Positions 1-13,800 are shown, numbered from the stretch's first letter. The stretch is DNA of 64,000 nt from Pycnopodia helianthoides (GCA_032158295.1 CM063262.1:6915394-6979393), one strand, 5' to 3'. Numbers and translations: made by a program. The notes: a model not told the origin generated them from the letters alone.

Positions 1-352
1 AATATATCATATTATTATTATTATCATTATTATTAATAATAAAAAAAACAGACACTTGAAAAGTGCCTAATGGGCGCATAGTGTATAGTCGTTTCGATGG
101 GGTCACGAAGTGATAAACAAGAAGGAGCTCTGTAACCGAAACTATTTGTAAATTGTTCACAATTAGGTTTGTGAACAATAAAATACCATTTTTTTGGCCC
201 GGGTTGTTAGACAATACGACCAGCAGACTTCCCAGGATCCAGCCTAGTTATCTCCTCTCCCATGAAAACAACTGGTAGAGTAACGAGTTAAATAAGAGCA
301 CGGATCTCAATCCACGTCATTAGGGAAATTAGCTATTGAAACGTTGCTAATG

Positions 353-891
353 TTAACATAAAAAGGGTAAAAAAAATGTCTGATGTGGTTTAGGTGTCCC
401 TCTTAATCCTGCCCATAATTTATTTTGATTAATACGAACATGATTTTGATATAAATCAACTTTAGCAGTTCTAAAAAGACCAGTGTCATAATTTTTCAAA
501 CTCTTAACCCTATCCAAGTCCTCTTTCAGTTTAGTTCTCCGAGCTATATTTTTGGCTACATCCCGTTCATGCATTAAATGAAAAAGTCAGTTCTGTTTTC
601 CAGCCATTTAATAGGTCTTGTTACAAAAGGGGCAATGTCATTGCAGATGATGTTTAACAAATATTTAAAACTTAAATTAAGTTTAAATATGGTTATGATC
701 ACTATAATAGCACCACAAGGAATGACTCTGCAATAAAAGTGAATAGTCAAGTTATTGGTGAGAATCACATCGATTAGAGAAAACGAGTTAGATTTTGTAC
801 TTGTAACCTCTGTAGGCCCTGGGACTGTCTGCTTCAGGTTGAAAAAACTTAACAATATGTTAAATGCCATGTCAGCATGTTTTTCATGCAA
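353..891 (-). pseudogene. LINE endonuclease/linker fragment (unit copy 1)
   Basis: Two antisense reading frames meet at 574 with a frameshift. The first (891 to 574) resembles the C-terminal half of a non-LTR retrotransposon AP endonuclease: FFNLKQTVPGPTEVTS, then SLIDVILTNN, then CRVIPCG. The catalytic SDH normally expected after CG has been lost. The second (574 to 353) resembles the linker between endonuclease and RT in CR1/L2/jockey-type LINEs: MHERD, ARRTKLKED, and QNKLWAGLRG. It is a dead fragment duplicated with the unit. Clade assignment is by motif memory only. Confidence 0.7.
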
Positions 892-934
892 GTTTTGATG
901 ACATAGGCCTACAACCTGAGTCTATTTTGGCGGC

Positions 935-950
935 GGTCATCGCGATGACC
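935..950. other. Perfect 16-bp palindrome
   Basis: ggtcatcgcgatgacc is its own reverse complement. It recurs at the same place in every unit. It could be a dimeric protein site or chance; it lies about 100 bases upstream of the TATA-like string. Confidence 0.6.
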
Positions 951-1200
951 ATGTGGTGGTATTTCATTAGCCACATCTTCATATTTCTCAGGGTTATTTG
1001 TGTAATCGTCACTTTGTTATTTTCGGGGGTCGCTATATAAAGTTAACAATATGCCAACTTTAAAATATTGGAGATATTTTACTGAACGCCTTGTGCGGTC
1101 ATGTCTTTTGCATCAATGGGAGCTGGTTCTTTTTTGATTACTTACAATTGTTATGCGAAATGATACTGATTTAGTTTTACATATAATTTGTTTAGAGAAA

Positions 1201-1377
1201 CCAGAAGTATCAGCCGTTGAAAGAGACCTACGATGTGGTGAGGGCAGCTACAGTCAGTTCCTACAGTGCAACGTGAACGCACACCCTCCAGCGACAAATA
1301 CTTCGATCAAAGATGGCGAGATCTTCAAGAGGGCGGGAATAACAAAACGTCCCGTGACACTGTATGTACTTTACTAG
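1201..1377 (+). other. Possible partial immunoglobulin-like exon
   Basis: After an acceptor-like ttgtttag the plus-strand frame reads KPEVSAVERDLRCG and then FLQCNVNAHPPATNTSIKDG. This resembles the B-C strand part of an I-set Ig domain (hydrophobic-x-Cys, then ANPPA-like, then KDGE-like). The usual Trp is absent, the frame stops at 1377 before any second Cys, and no donor of good quality follows. Identical or nearly identical copies lie at 6623, 12046, 17470 and 22886. Chance resemblance is quite possible. Confidence 0.2.
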
Positions 1378-4300
1378 CTCTGCAAACGAATTTATTCCGG
1401 GGTAGTTTCATATTTCAAGAGTGTTTTGTTATTTCAGTGTTAGCAAACTAGTTTGTGTTTTTGAAGAGAACATTCATTCAGCTTCATTCAACAAAGGATA
1501 ATTAGTTGAACAAACTGTATACAAAGAACAATCAATTCAAGTGATTTGTTTGTTCTGTTTTGCTTCGTGATAATGACAGTCCTGTTCATCATTTAATGCA
1601 TGAGGGACAAGACGATTTTTCTATTTATCTAAGTTTGGTTACATTGCAATACAGTGGGGTGAATGACGAACACTTTACTCAACCTAGATAAAGATCTTAA
1701 GCAATACTGTTAAGAAGTAGAACATAATAATAAAACATTGTTCTAGTTGCCAAAGGTGGAACAAGGTCTTTGTGAAGATATATATTTTTTCAAACATAAA
1801 ACTAAAACATTCACAAGATAAAACTACTAAAGCTTTACAGCTTTCAAAATGTGTAAACCGAATGTGAAAACGACACCACAAAAAGTGTGTTGCTGCTTGC
1901 GATTTTTAGGGTTATGAATCTGATCATGTTTGCTGCCTCCAGTGCAGTTGGTGGTGCTGTTGATTGTTGTTAGGTTGTTTACTTTTTCAGAGTTTGCCGC
2001 AACAGTCGATTGTTTAGGAAGTATGTTGTGGATGTTTTAGGGAAACTGTTTTGTTTCTAGTTTGTTAGGGTGATTGTTATTGAGTTTGTTTGAAGGGTTG
2101 TTTGTTTGGTTGTTTGTTTGTCATGTGTTTTAATGCATTGTTTTTAACAGTAAAGCTTAAAGAAAAGGGACAATTAAAAAAACATAAAAGAAAGCCCACA
2201 ATGTTGCCCTAGTAAAAATGTATGTCTGTCTTTTTTTTTTTTTTTTTTCTGTTTGTTGGTTGTTTGTTTTGGGTGTTGGTGTTTTTTTTTCATGACTTTT
2301 TGAGGGTGTTTTGCTTTTTTTTAGCTTCTTGTTTCTAACGGTCACAAGCTTGTTTTTAACGGTAAAGAGAGAAATGCCGTTTACGAAATTAACATTTGAT
2401 GTGCGCAGTTCGTTAAATTGCACGTTTTTGAGGAACTGACGACCAACTTTATTCTCGTACAAGCTGTATTCTGTCTCTGCCACGCCGTCATCATTAAACA
2501 ATTTTTTGGGGCCCAGCAACGATTTAAAACACTGGTCCCATGTACACCGACTAAGGACACTGGAAATCCGTCATTCACAAAAGATTACCTCTTGAATGTT
2601 TGAGTAGTGGGACCAACACATTTGTATTCGTTTTATTAATGTTGATTAGTTTTGTTTTTCTGATGAAGTATGTTAAGGCTGCTGTATGAATGCTTCTTTT
2701 TATTGGAGTTTTGAGCTTTAGTTTTTTTTAGAAAGCGAATCAACACATAGTAAGGTCGCATTTTTATTGTGCAATGTTGCAATGTAAAAACCGACAAACA
2801 GACTGGATTTTCCCTTTAAACACAGACCATTGTTTTGCTCTCTTTTAACGCAAACCAACAATAGTTTTTTCTGCTTCTTTTCATTTACATTTGAATAGGA
2901 CTGGTTTACTTTACTGTTACAAAAAAGCTGGGGCTTCTGTTTGGCAATATTGTTATTCGACAATTTGGAGTTGGAACTGTTGTGGCCTAGCAGTCCTTGA
3001 ACGATCCCATTTGTGTTGCGCAATGTATAACCAAAGACCAACTGGAATCCCCCTATTCGAAAAGGCCTACTTTATTGAGAATCAATAACATTTTAAAGCC
3101 ATACATAAATCAAGGATGGTCTGAAGATAATATGTCTAATGACCTAAATGCTCAATTAAGTCATTGATGTGCAAAGTTTAAGATGGTTATAAGATCTCTT
3201 CTCAAAACTTTAGGTGCCATAGTTTTGTAGGTAAGAAGCCTGCTTTACAAAGCAGCAAAAACAATTTTTAGGAATCATTTGGAGGTAGTGCAGAATCTAT
3301 TCTCGTTATCGAGGTTGATTCACGTGCATCTTCTGATTGACTTAACAATAAATAACAATAACATTTAATTGTATGCACTTTACCTACGGATGTCAAAGCG
3401 TTTAATATTGTTATGTAAATTCGTCTCAAGCAGGTGCAAGCACACCTTTAAAGTATTTTCCCGCGAAAGGTCTATTGTTAGCTTTAGAATTTCCTGCAGG
3501 TTACGCTCCAACAAACAAGGGTAATAAGACAGCCAGTAACAAACTTGTAAACAAGTCATAGTATGTACCCCTGCACAGTATTAATGTAGGTAATGGTCTC
3601 GTGGTATAGTGTACTGTTTTGTATAAATGTTATCATACCACTCACTATGCAAGCCTTTTGCTACGTTTACCAAAAGGTCTGACGTGACAAAAGAAAACAA
3701 GACATCAGAAAGACATGAACTTGTGGCCATTGCTAACTTAACAATCGAACAGTGTGCAGTTGCAGTAGAATCAAAACAAACCCCTTTCCATGTGTTCATC
3801 TTTTTCGATAACATAATTAAACCCATGATGACTGAGCACAACATTATACTTAGTCTCGTTACAAAAATTATACAGTGGAAACCAATTCACTTTTTTCGCG
3901 ATGTAATGTCCAATTAATTTCAATCAATTATTCATTTACTTTAAACGTGCCAACATTTAATTTAACAGGTTTCGACATCAATGTAGCATCGTCGATCTAT
4001 TTTCATTATGTTAATTTATTTTGCAGAGCCTGGTATGGTTTCAACAAAAAGAACAATGACGTTTGAAAACCGAGAAGAAAAAGTCCGATTAAAAGTGGCC
4101 GTATGCGGTCGAAAAAAGAGCAAGTTCTTTTCGTTGCTTTAACCTAAGTGAAAAAGTTCAAAAAATCTCAGTTCCACAACTACACCTAGCCAAATAGCAC
4201 CTGTGTTGTTACTCCCGTGTGTGTTTTTTCACTAACAAAAATTCCATCAATGACCAACTATCCCAGAATGTCCATAGGAATAATTACCGTAGGAATTGTA

Positions 4301-4650
4301 CAGCAATAACGGTGAAATGAACCACTTGGTTTACAGGCGGCTTATTCTCTCCCACTGAAATACCCTGGTTGTTTATAACTATGGATAGATTAGATTGCTG
4401 TTGCTAAGATTAGAAAGGGAAGATGAAGAGATTATGATACTCTTGCTAAGTAGTGTAAACAAAGGATTTATTCCAACTAATGGTTGATTGACCAAAGAGA
4501 CACATGTGCAAATCTATACACAAAACAAATTGCTTCAATTTTATTTATTTAGTCAAAAGCGTTTACACAGAATGGTTTGGGTGACTTAAAAGTGATTGTG
4601 TTCTCCACAAAAACGTATTACACGCTAATAACTGTCATTGCCTGTGGTGC

Positions 4651-5460
4651 AGTGTGCCACAAGGTTTTGCAGCCGGACCCCTATTATTTATATTGTTCAG
4701 TGCACTGCTGCAAGATCTCATAGCTGCTCATTGAATACAGAGTATTGTTTTTATGCAGACGATACACAGTTTTATATTACCTATAATCCGGCGGATCGTG
4801 ACTTAGCCCTAGCAAACATTGAGGCTTGTATTTATGACATTAAATCTTGGTCTTTATCTAACAAACTTGCTCTTAAAGATGCCAAAACCGAAATCATCTT
4901 TTTCAACTCACGTTTAAAAAAAAAAAAGTGCCTCCTACAAAAATTAACATTTGACAATCCATTATTCAACCATCTCGTGTAGTCAGAAACATTTGTGTTC
5001 TTATGGATTCTTCGATTAGTATTACCGACCAGGTAACCAATATATGAAAATCTGCTCTTCTACAATTGCAAAAAATAGGTCGAATCCGGCGCATCTTGAT
5101 GATGATTCTACTCTTCTACTGGTTCATGCCTTTGTCACTTCTAGACTAGACTTGCAATTCTCTTCTCACTGGACTTTTAGATAGAGTACTTTTCTAAAAC
5201 TCAACGAGTTCAAAACACCGCTGCTCACCTCGTTTCACGCACACTTCGTTCCCAACATATTACTCCCATCTTACAAGAACTCCACTGGCTTCCGATCAAA
5301 CTACGTATCGTATATAAAAACTCAATTGTTTGAATCTGTAGTTGTGTAACTTGCTTTTATATTTATTTCATTGTTTTCTGTTTTGTGTTGCGCATAGAGG
5401 CTTCTGCATTATGCGTTGTATAAATATATCATATTATTATTATTATTATTATTATTAATA
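4651..5460 (+). pseudogene. LINE reverse transcriptase 3' fragment with ATT tail (unit copy 1)
   Basis: Sense fragments in shifted frames match the CR1/L2-type RT palm and C-terminus. SVPQGFAAGPLLFILF starts at 4651, then after a frameshift FYADDTQFYI carries the catalytic YADD, then WSLSNKLALKDAKTEII. A further frame from 5202 reads QRVQNTAAHLVSRT and then LQELHWLPIKLRIVYK, the usual C-terminal signature. The remnant ends in an ATT-rich microsatellite, the usual 3' tail of L2-like elements. It is frameshifted and cannot be functional. Confidence 0.78.
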
Positions 5461-8400
5461 ATAAAAAAAACAGACACTTGAAAAGTGCCTAATGGGCGCA
5501 TAGTGTATAGTCGTTTCGATGGGGTCACGAAGTGATAAACAAGAAGGAGCTCTGTAACCGAAACTATTTGTAAATTGTTCACAATTAGGTTTGTGAACAA
5601 TAAAATACCATTTTTTTGGCCCGGGTTGTTAGACAATACGACCAGCAGACTTCCCAGGATCCAGCCTAGTTATCTCCTCTCCCATGAAAACAACTGGTAG
5701 AGTAACGAGTTAAATAAGAGCACGGATCTCAATCCACGTCATTAGGGAAATTAGCTATTGAAACGTTGCTAATGTTAACATAAAAAGGGTAAAAAAAATG
5801 TCTGATGTGGTTTAGGTGTCCCTCTTAATCCTGCCCATAATTTATTTTGATTAATACGAACATGATTTTGATATAAATCAACTTTAGCAGTTCTAAAAAG
5901 ACCAGTGTCATAATTTTTCAAACTCTTAACCCTATCCAAGTCCTCTTTCAGTTTAGTTCTCCGAGCTATATTTTTGGCTACATCCCGTTCATGCATTAAA
6001 TGAAAAAGTCAGTTCTGTTTTCCAGCCATTTAATAGGTCTTGTTACAAAAGGGGCAATGTCATTGCAGATGATGTTTAACAAATATTTAAAACTTAAATT
6101 AAGTTTAAATATGGTTATGATCACTATAATAGCACCACAAGGAATGACTCTGCAATAAAAGTGAATAGTCAAGTTATTGGTGAGAATCACATCGATTAGA
6201 GAAAACGAGTTAGATTTTGTACTTGTAACCTCTGTAGGCCCTGGGACTGTCTGCTTCAGGTTGAAAAAACTTAACAATATGTTAAATGCCATGTCAGCAT
6301 GTTTTTCATGCAAGTTTTGATGACATAGGCCTACAACCTGAGTCTATTTTGGCGGCGGTCATCGCGATGACCATGTGGTGGTATTTCATTAGCCACATCT
6401 TCATATTTCTCAGGGTTATTTGTGTAATCGTCACTTTGTTATTTTCGGGGGTCGCTATATAAAGTTAACAATATGCCAACTTTGAAATATTGGAGATATT
6501 TTACTGAACGCCTTGTGCGGTCATGTCTTTTGCATTAATGTGAGCTGGTTCTTTTTTGATTACTTACAATTGTTATGCGAAATGATACTGATTTAGTTTT
6601 ACATATAATTTGTTTAGAGAAACCAGAAGTATCAGCCGTTGAAAGAGACCTACGATGTGGTGAGGGCAGCTACAGTCAGTTCCTACAGTGCAACGTGAAC
6701 GCACACCCTCCAGCGACAAATACTTCGATCAAAGATGGCGAGATCTTCAAGAGGGCGGGAATAACAAAACGTCCCGTGACACTGTATGTACTTTACTAGC
6801 TCTGCAAACGAATTTATTCCGGGGTAGTTTCATATTTCAAGAGTGTTTTGTTATTTCAGTGTTAGCAAACTAGTTTGTGTTTTTGAAGAGAACATTCATT
6901 CAGCTTCATTCAACAAAGGATAATTAGTTGAACAAACTGTATACAAAGAACAATCAATTCAAGTGATTTGTTTGTTCTGTTTTGCTTCGTGATAATGACA
7001 GTCCTGTTCATCATTTAATGCATGAGGGACAAGACGATTTTTCTATTTATCTAAGTTTGGTTACATTGCAATACAGTGGGGTGAATGACGAACACTTTAC
7101 TCAACCTAGATAAAGATCTTAAGCAATACTGTTAAGAAGTAGAACATAATAATAAAACATTGTTCTAGTTGCCAAAGGTGGAACAAGGTCTTTGTGAAGA
7201 TATATATTTTTTCAAACATAAAACTAAAACATTCACAAGATAAAACTACTAAAGCTTTACAGCTTTCAAAATGTGTAAACCGAATGTGAAAACGACACCA
7301 CAAAAAGTGTGTTGCTGCTTGCGATTTTTAGGGTTATGAATCTGATCATGTTTGCTGCCTCCAGTGCAGTTGGTGGTGCTGTTGATTGTTGTTAGGTTGT
7401 TTACTTTTTCAGAGTTTGCCGCAACAGTCGATTGTTTAGGAAGTATGTTGTGGATGTTTTAGGGAAACTGTTTTGTTTCTAGTTTGTTAGGGTGATTGTT
7501 ATTGAGTTTGTTTGAAGGGTTGTTTGTTTGGTTGTTTGTTTGTCATGTGTTTTAATGCATTGTTTTTAACAGTAAAGCTTAAAGAAAAGGGACAATTAAA
7601 AAAACATAAAAGAAAGCCCACAATGTTGCCCTAGTAAAAATGTATGTCTGTCTTTTTTTTTTTTTTTTTTCTGTTTGTTGGTTGTTTGTTTTGGGTGTTG
7701 GTGTTTTTTTTTCATGACTTTTTGAGGGTGTTTTGCTTTTTTTTAGCTTCTTGTTTCTAACGGTCACAAGCTTGTTTTTAACGGTAAAGAGAGAAATGCC
7801 GTTTACGAAATTAACATTTGATGTGCGCAGTTCGTTAAATTGCACGTTTTTGAGGAACTGACGACCAACTTTATTCTCGTACAAGCTGTATTCTGTCTCT
7901 GCCACGCCGTCATCATTAAACAATTTTTTGGGGCCCAGCAACGATTTAAAACACTGGTCCCATGTACACCCGACTAAGGACACTGGAAATCCGTCATTCA
8001 CAAAAGATTACCTCTTGAATGTTTGAGTAGTGGGACCAACACATTTGTATTCGTTTTATTAATGTTGATTAGTTTTGTTTTTCTGATGAAGTATGTTAAG
8101 GCTGCTGTATGAATGCTTCTTTTTATTGGAGTTTTGAGCTTTAGTTTTTTTTAGAAAGCGAATCAACACATAGTAAGGTCGCATTTTTATTGTGCAATGT
8201 TGCAATGTAAAAACCGACAAACAGACTGGATTTTCCCTTTAAACACAGACCATTGTTTTGCTCTCTTTTAACGCAAACCAACAATAGTTTTTTCTGCTTC
8301 TTTTCATTTACATTTGAATAGGACTGGTTTACTTTACTGTTACAAAAAAGCTGGGGCTTCTGTTTGGCAATATTGTTATTCGACAATTTTGAGTTGGAAC

Positions 8401-10845
8401 TGTTGTGGCCTAGCAGTCCTTGAACATTCCCATTTGTGTTGCGCAATGTATAACCAAAGACCAACTGGAATCCCCCTATTCGAAAAGGCCTACTTTATTG
8501 AGAATCAATAACATTTTAAAGCCATACATAAATCAAGGATGGTCTGAAGATAATATGTCTAATGACCTAAATGCTCAATTAAGTCATTGATGTGCAAAGT
8601 TTAAGATGGTTATAAGATCTCTTCTCAAAACTTTAGGTGCCATAGTTTTGTAGGTAAGAAGCCTGCTTTACAAAGCAGCAAAAACAATTTTTAGGAATCA
8701 TTTGGAGGTAGTGCAGAATCTATTCTCGTTATCGAGGTTGATTCACGTGCATCTTCTGATTGACTTAACAATAAATAACAATAACATTTAATTGTATGCA
8801 CTTTACCTACGGATGTCAAAGCGTTTAATATTGTTATGTAAATTCGTCTCAAGCAGGTGCAAGCACACCTTTAAAGTATTTTCCCGCGAAAGGTCTATTG
8901 TTAGCTTTAGAATTTCCTGCAGGTTACGCTCCAACAAACAAGGGTAATAAGACAGCCAGTAACAAACTTGTAAACAAGTCATAGTATGTACCCCTGCACA
9001 GTATTAATGTAGGTAATGGTCTCGTGGTATAGTGTACTGTTATGTATAAATGTTATCATACCACTCACTATGCAAGCCTTTTGCTACGTTTACCAAAAGG
9101 TCTGACGTGACAAAAGAAAACAAGACATCAGAAAGACATGAACTTGTGGCCATTGCTAACTTAACAATCGAACAATGTGCAGTTGCAGTAGAATCAAAAC
9201 AAACCCCTTTCCATGTGTTCATCTTTTTCGATAACATAATTAAACCCATGATGACTGAGCACAACATTATACTTAGTCTCGTTACAAAAATTATACAGTG
9301 GAAACCAATTCACTTTTTTCGCGATGTAATGTCCAATTAATTTCAATCAATTATTCATTTACTTTAAACGTGCCAACATTTAATTTAACAGGTTTCGACA
9401 TCAATGTAGCATCGTCGATCTATTTTCATTATGTTAATTTATTTTGCAGAGCCTGGTATGGTTTCAACAAAAAGAACAATGACGTTTGAAAACCGAGAAG
9501 AAAAAGTCCGATTAAAAGTGGCCGTATGCGGTCGAAAAAAGAGCAAGTTCTTTTCGTTGCTTTAACCTAAGTGAAAAAGTTCAAAAAATCTCAGTTCCAC
9601 AACTACACCTAGCCAAATAGCACCTGTGTTGTTACTCCCGTGTGTGTTTTTTCACTAACAAAAATTCCATCAATGACCAACTATCCCAGAATGTCCATAG
9701 GAATAATTACCGTAGGAATTGTACAGCAATAACGGTGAAATGAACCACTTGGTTTACAGGCGGCTTATTCTCTCCCACTGAAATACCCTGGTTGTTTATA
9801 ACTATGGATAGATTAGATTGCTGTTGCTAAGATTAGAAAGGGAAGATGAAGAGATTATGATACTCTTGCTAAGTAGTGTAAACAAAGGATTTATTCCAAC
9901 TAATGGTTGATTGACCAAAGAGACACATGTGCAAATCTATACACAAAACAAATTGCTTCAATTTTATTTATTTAGTCAAAAGCGTTTACACAGAATGGTT
10001 TGGGTGACTTAAAAGTGATTGTGTTCTCCACAAAAACGTATTACACGCTAATAACTGTCATTGCCTGTGGTGCAGTGTGCCACAAGGTTTTGCAGCCGGA
10101 CCCCTATTATTTATATTGTTCAGTGCACTGCTGCAAGATCTCATAGCTGCTCATTGAATACAGAGTATTGTTTTTATGCAGACGATACACAGTTTTATAT
10201 TACCTATAATCCGGCGGATCGTGACTTAGCCCTAGCAAACATTGAGGCTTGTATTTATGACATTAAATCTTGGTCTTTATCTAACAAACTTGCTCTTAAA
10301 GATGCCAAAACCGAAATCATCTTTTTCAACTCACGTTTAAAAAAAAAAGGGTGCCTCCTACAAAAATTAACATTTGACAATCCATTATTCAACCATCTCG
10401 TGTAGTCAGAAACATTTGTGTTCTTATGGATTCTTCGATTAGTATTACCGACCAGGTAACCAATATATGAAAATCTGCTCTTCTACAATTGCAAAAAATA
10501 GGTCGAATCCGGCGCATCTTGATGATGATTCTACTCTTCTACTGGTTCATGCCTTTGTCACTTCTAGACTAGACTTGCAATTCTCTTCTCACTGGACTTT
10601 TAGATAGAGTACTTTTCTAAAACTCAACGAGTTCAAAACACCGCTGCTCACCTCGTTTCACGCACACTTCGTTCCCAACATATTACTCCCATCTTACAAG
10701 AACTCCACTGGCTTCCGATCAAACTACGTATCGTATATAAAAACTCAATTGTTTGAATCTGTAGTTGTGTAACTTGCTTTTATATTTATTTCATTGTTTT
10801 CTGTTTTGTGTTGCGCATAGAGGCTTCTGCATTATGCGTTGTATA
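5423..10845. repeat. 5.4 kb unit, copy 2
   Basis: Full unit. It has an extra C in the tacacccgac stretch near 7970, which changes the local antisense frame. It also has tttt in place of ttgg near 8388 and gaacattccc near 8424. The A-run in the RT remnant is followed by GGG rather than G or GG. Confidence 0.93.
5775..6313 (-). pseudogene. LINE endonuclease/linker fragment (unit copy 2)
   Basis: Same antisense endonuclease and linker remnant as in copy 1, with identical translations on both sides of the frameshift at 5996. Confidence 0.7.
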
Positions 10846-10883
10846 AATATATCATATTATTATTATTATTATTATTATTAATA
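10074..10883 (+). pseudogene. LINE RT 3' fragment (unit copy 2)
   Basis: Same RT remnant as in copy 1. It differs at the A-run after the NSRLKK segment, which reads into GGG here. Confidence 0.78.
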
Positions 10884-13800
10884 ATAAAAAAAACAGACAC
10901 TTGAAAAGTGCCTAATGGGCGCATAGTGTATAGTCGTTTCGATGGGGTCACGAAGTGATAAACAAGAAGGAGCTCTGTAACCGAAACTATTTGTAAATTG
11001 TTCACAATTAGGTTTGTGAACAATAAAATACCATTTTTTTGGCCCGGGTTGTTAGACAATACGACCAGCAGACTTCCCAGGATCCAGCCTAGTTATCTCC
11101 TCTCCCATGAAAACAACTGGTAGAGTAACGAGTTAAATAAGAGCACGGATCTCAATCCACGTCATTAGGGAAATTAGCTATTGAAACGTTGCTAATGTTA
11201 ACATAAAAAGGGTAAAAAAAATGTCTGATGTGGTTTAGGTGTCCCTCTTAATCCTGCCCATAATTTATTTTGATTAATACGAACATGATTTTGATATAAA
11301 TCAACTTTAGCAGTTCTAAAAAGACCAGTGTCATAATTTTTCAAACTCTTAACCCTATCCAAGTCCTCTTTCAGTTTAGTTCTCCGAGCTATATTTTTGG
11401 CTACATCCCGTTCATGCATTAAATGAAAAAGTCAGTTCTGTTTTCCAGCCATTTAATAGGTCTTGTTACAAAAGGGGCAATGTCATTGCAGATGATGTTT
11501 AACAAATATTTAAAACTTAAATTAAGTTTAAATATGGTTATGATCACTATAATAGCACCACAAGGAATGACTCTGCAATAAAAGTGAATAGTCAAGTTAT
11601 TGGTGAGAATCACATCGATTAGAGAAAACGAGTTAGATTTTGTACTTGTAACCTCTGTAGGCCCTGGGACTGTCTGCTTCAGGTTGAAAAAACTTAACAA
11701 TATGTTAAATGCCATGTCAGCATGTTTTTCATGCAAGTTTTGATGACATAGGCCTACAACCTGAGTCTATTTTGGCGGCGGTCATCGCGATGACCATGTG
11801 GTGGTATTTCATTAGCCACATCTTCATATTTCTCAGGGTTATTTGTGTAATCGTCACTTTGTTATTTTCGGGGGTCGCTATATAAAGTTAACAATATGCC
11901 AACTTTGAAATATTGGAGATATTTTACTGAACGCCTTGTGCGGTCATGTCTTTTGCATTAATGTGAGCTGGTTCTTTTTTGATTACTTACAATTGTTATG
12001 CGAAATGATACTGATTTAGTTTTACATATAATTTGTTTAGAGAAACCAGAAGTATCAGCCGTTGAAAGAGACCTACGATGTGGTGAGGGCAGCTACAGTC
12101 AGTTCCTACAGTGCAACGTGAACGCACACCCTCCAGCGACAAATACTTCGATCAAAGATGGCGAGATCTTCAAGAGGGCGGGAATAACAAAACGTCCCGT
12201 GACACTGTATGTACTTTACTAGCTCTGCAAACGAATTTATTCCGGGGTAGTTTCATATTTCAAGAGTGTTTTGTTATTTCAGTGTTAGCAAACTAGTTTG
12301 TGTTTTTGAAGAGAACATTCATTCAGCTTCATTCAACAAAGGATAATTAGTTGAACAAACTGTATACAAAGAACAATCAATTCAAGTGATTTGTTTGTTC
12401 TGTTTTGCTTCGTGATAATGACAGTCCTGTTCATCATTTAATGCATGAGGGACAAGACGATTTTTCTATTTATCTAAGTTTGGTTACATTGCAATACAGT
12501 GGGGTGAATGACGAACACTTTACTCAACCTAGATAAAGATCTTAAGCAATACTGTTAAGAAGTAGAACATAATAATAAAACATTGTTCTAGTTGCCAAAG
12601 GTGGAACAAGGTCTTTGTGAAGATATATATTTTTTCAAACATAAAACTAAAACATTCACAAGATAAAACTACTAAAGCTTTACAGCTTTCAAAATGTGTA
12701 AACCGAATGTGAAAACGACACCACAAAAAGTGTGTTGCTGCTTGCGATTTTTAGGGTTATGAATCTGATCATGTTTGCTGCCTCCAGTGCAGTTGGTGGT
12801 GCTGTTGATTGTTGTTAGGTTGTTTACTTTTTCAGAGTTTGCCGCAACAGTCGATTGTTTAGGAAGTATGTTGTGGATGTTTTAGGGAAACTGTTTTGTT
12901 TCTAGTTTGTTAGGGTGATTGTTATTGAGTTTGTTTGAAGGGTTGTTTGTTTGGTTGTTTGTTTGTCATGTGTTTTAATGCATTGTTTTTAACAGTAAAG
13001 CTTAAAGAAAAGGGACAATTAAAAAAACATAAAAGAAAGCCCACAATGTTGCCCTAGTAAAAATGTATGTCTGTCTTTTTTTTTTTTTTTTTTTCTGTTT
13101 GTTGGTTGTTTGTTTTGGGTGTTGGTGTTTTTTTTTCATGACTTTTTGAGGGTGTTTTGCTTTTTTTTAGCTTCTTGTTTCTAACGGTCACAAGCTTGTT
13201 TTTAACGGTAAAGAGAGAAATGCCGTTTACGAAATTAACATTTGATGTGCGCAGTTCGTTAAATTGCACGTTTTTGAGGAACTGACGACCAACTTTATTC
13301 TCGTACAAGCTGTATTCTGTCTCTGCCACGCCGTCATCATTAAACAATTTTTTGGGGCCCAGCAACGATTTAAAACACTGGTCCCATGTACACCGACTAA
13401 GGACACTGGAAATCCGTCATTCACAAAAGATTACCTCTTGAATGTTTGAGTAGTGGGACCAACACATTTGTATTCGTTTTATTAATGTTGATTAGTTTTG
13501 TTTTTCTGATGAAGTATGTTAAGGCTGCTGTATGAATGCTTCTTTTTATTGGAGTTTTGAGCTTTAGTTTTTTTTAGAAAGCGAATCAACACATAGTAAG
13601 GTCGCATTTTTATTGTGCAATGTTGCAATGTAAAAACCGACAAACAGACTGGATTTTCCCTTTAAACACAGACCATTGTTTTGCTCTCTTTTAACGCAAA
13701 CCAACAATAGTTTTTTCTGCTTCTTTTCATTTACATTTGAATAGGACTGGTTTACTTTACTGTTACAAAAAAGCTGGGGCTTCTGTTTGGCAATATTGTT

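Larger units (their letters stand above)
892..4637. other. Core of the 5.4 kb unit, no recognised gene
   Basis: About 3.7 kb between the two LINE remnants, repeated in copies 2-4 and partly in copy 5. It contains a TATA-like string (tatataaa at 1034), a T- and GTTT-rich stretch at 2090-2330, and several short open frames on both strands. The open frames match no family I recognise. The stretch from about 1500 to 3100 has a diverged relative at 31640-32840, so at least this part is itself a dispersed repeat. The minus-strand open frame 2157-2519 and the plus-strand frame 3627-3917 are the longest, but nothing shows they are coding. Confidence 0.6.
1..5422. repeat. 5.4 kb unit, copy 1
   Basis: Full unit in window phase. 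Private or rare variants include a C interrupting the ATT run near position 25, A instead of G in the ctttRaaatatt stretch near 1069, caatggg instead of taatgtg near 1115, T instead of A in tgttWtgtat near 3620, and G instead of A in gaacRgtgtg near 3750. It shares gaacgatccc (about 3000) with copy 3 only. Confidence 0.93.

Noticed and set aside
3597..3660. tRNA-like ggtctcgtggtatagtg
   Set aside because: Only an A-box-like start; no B box, no acceptor pairing or anticodon arm.
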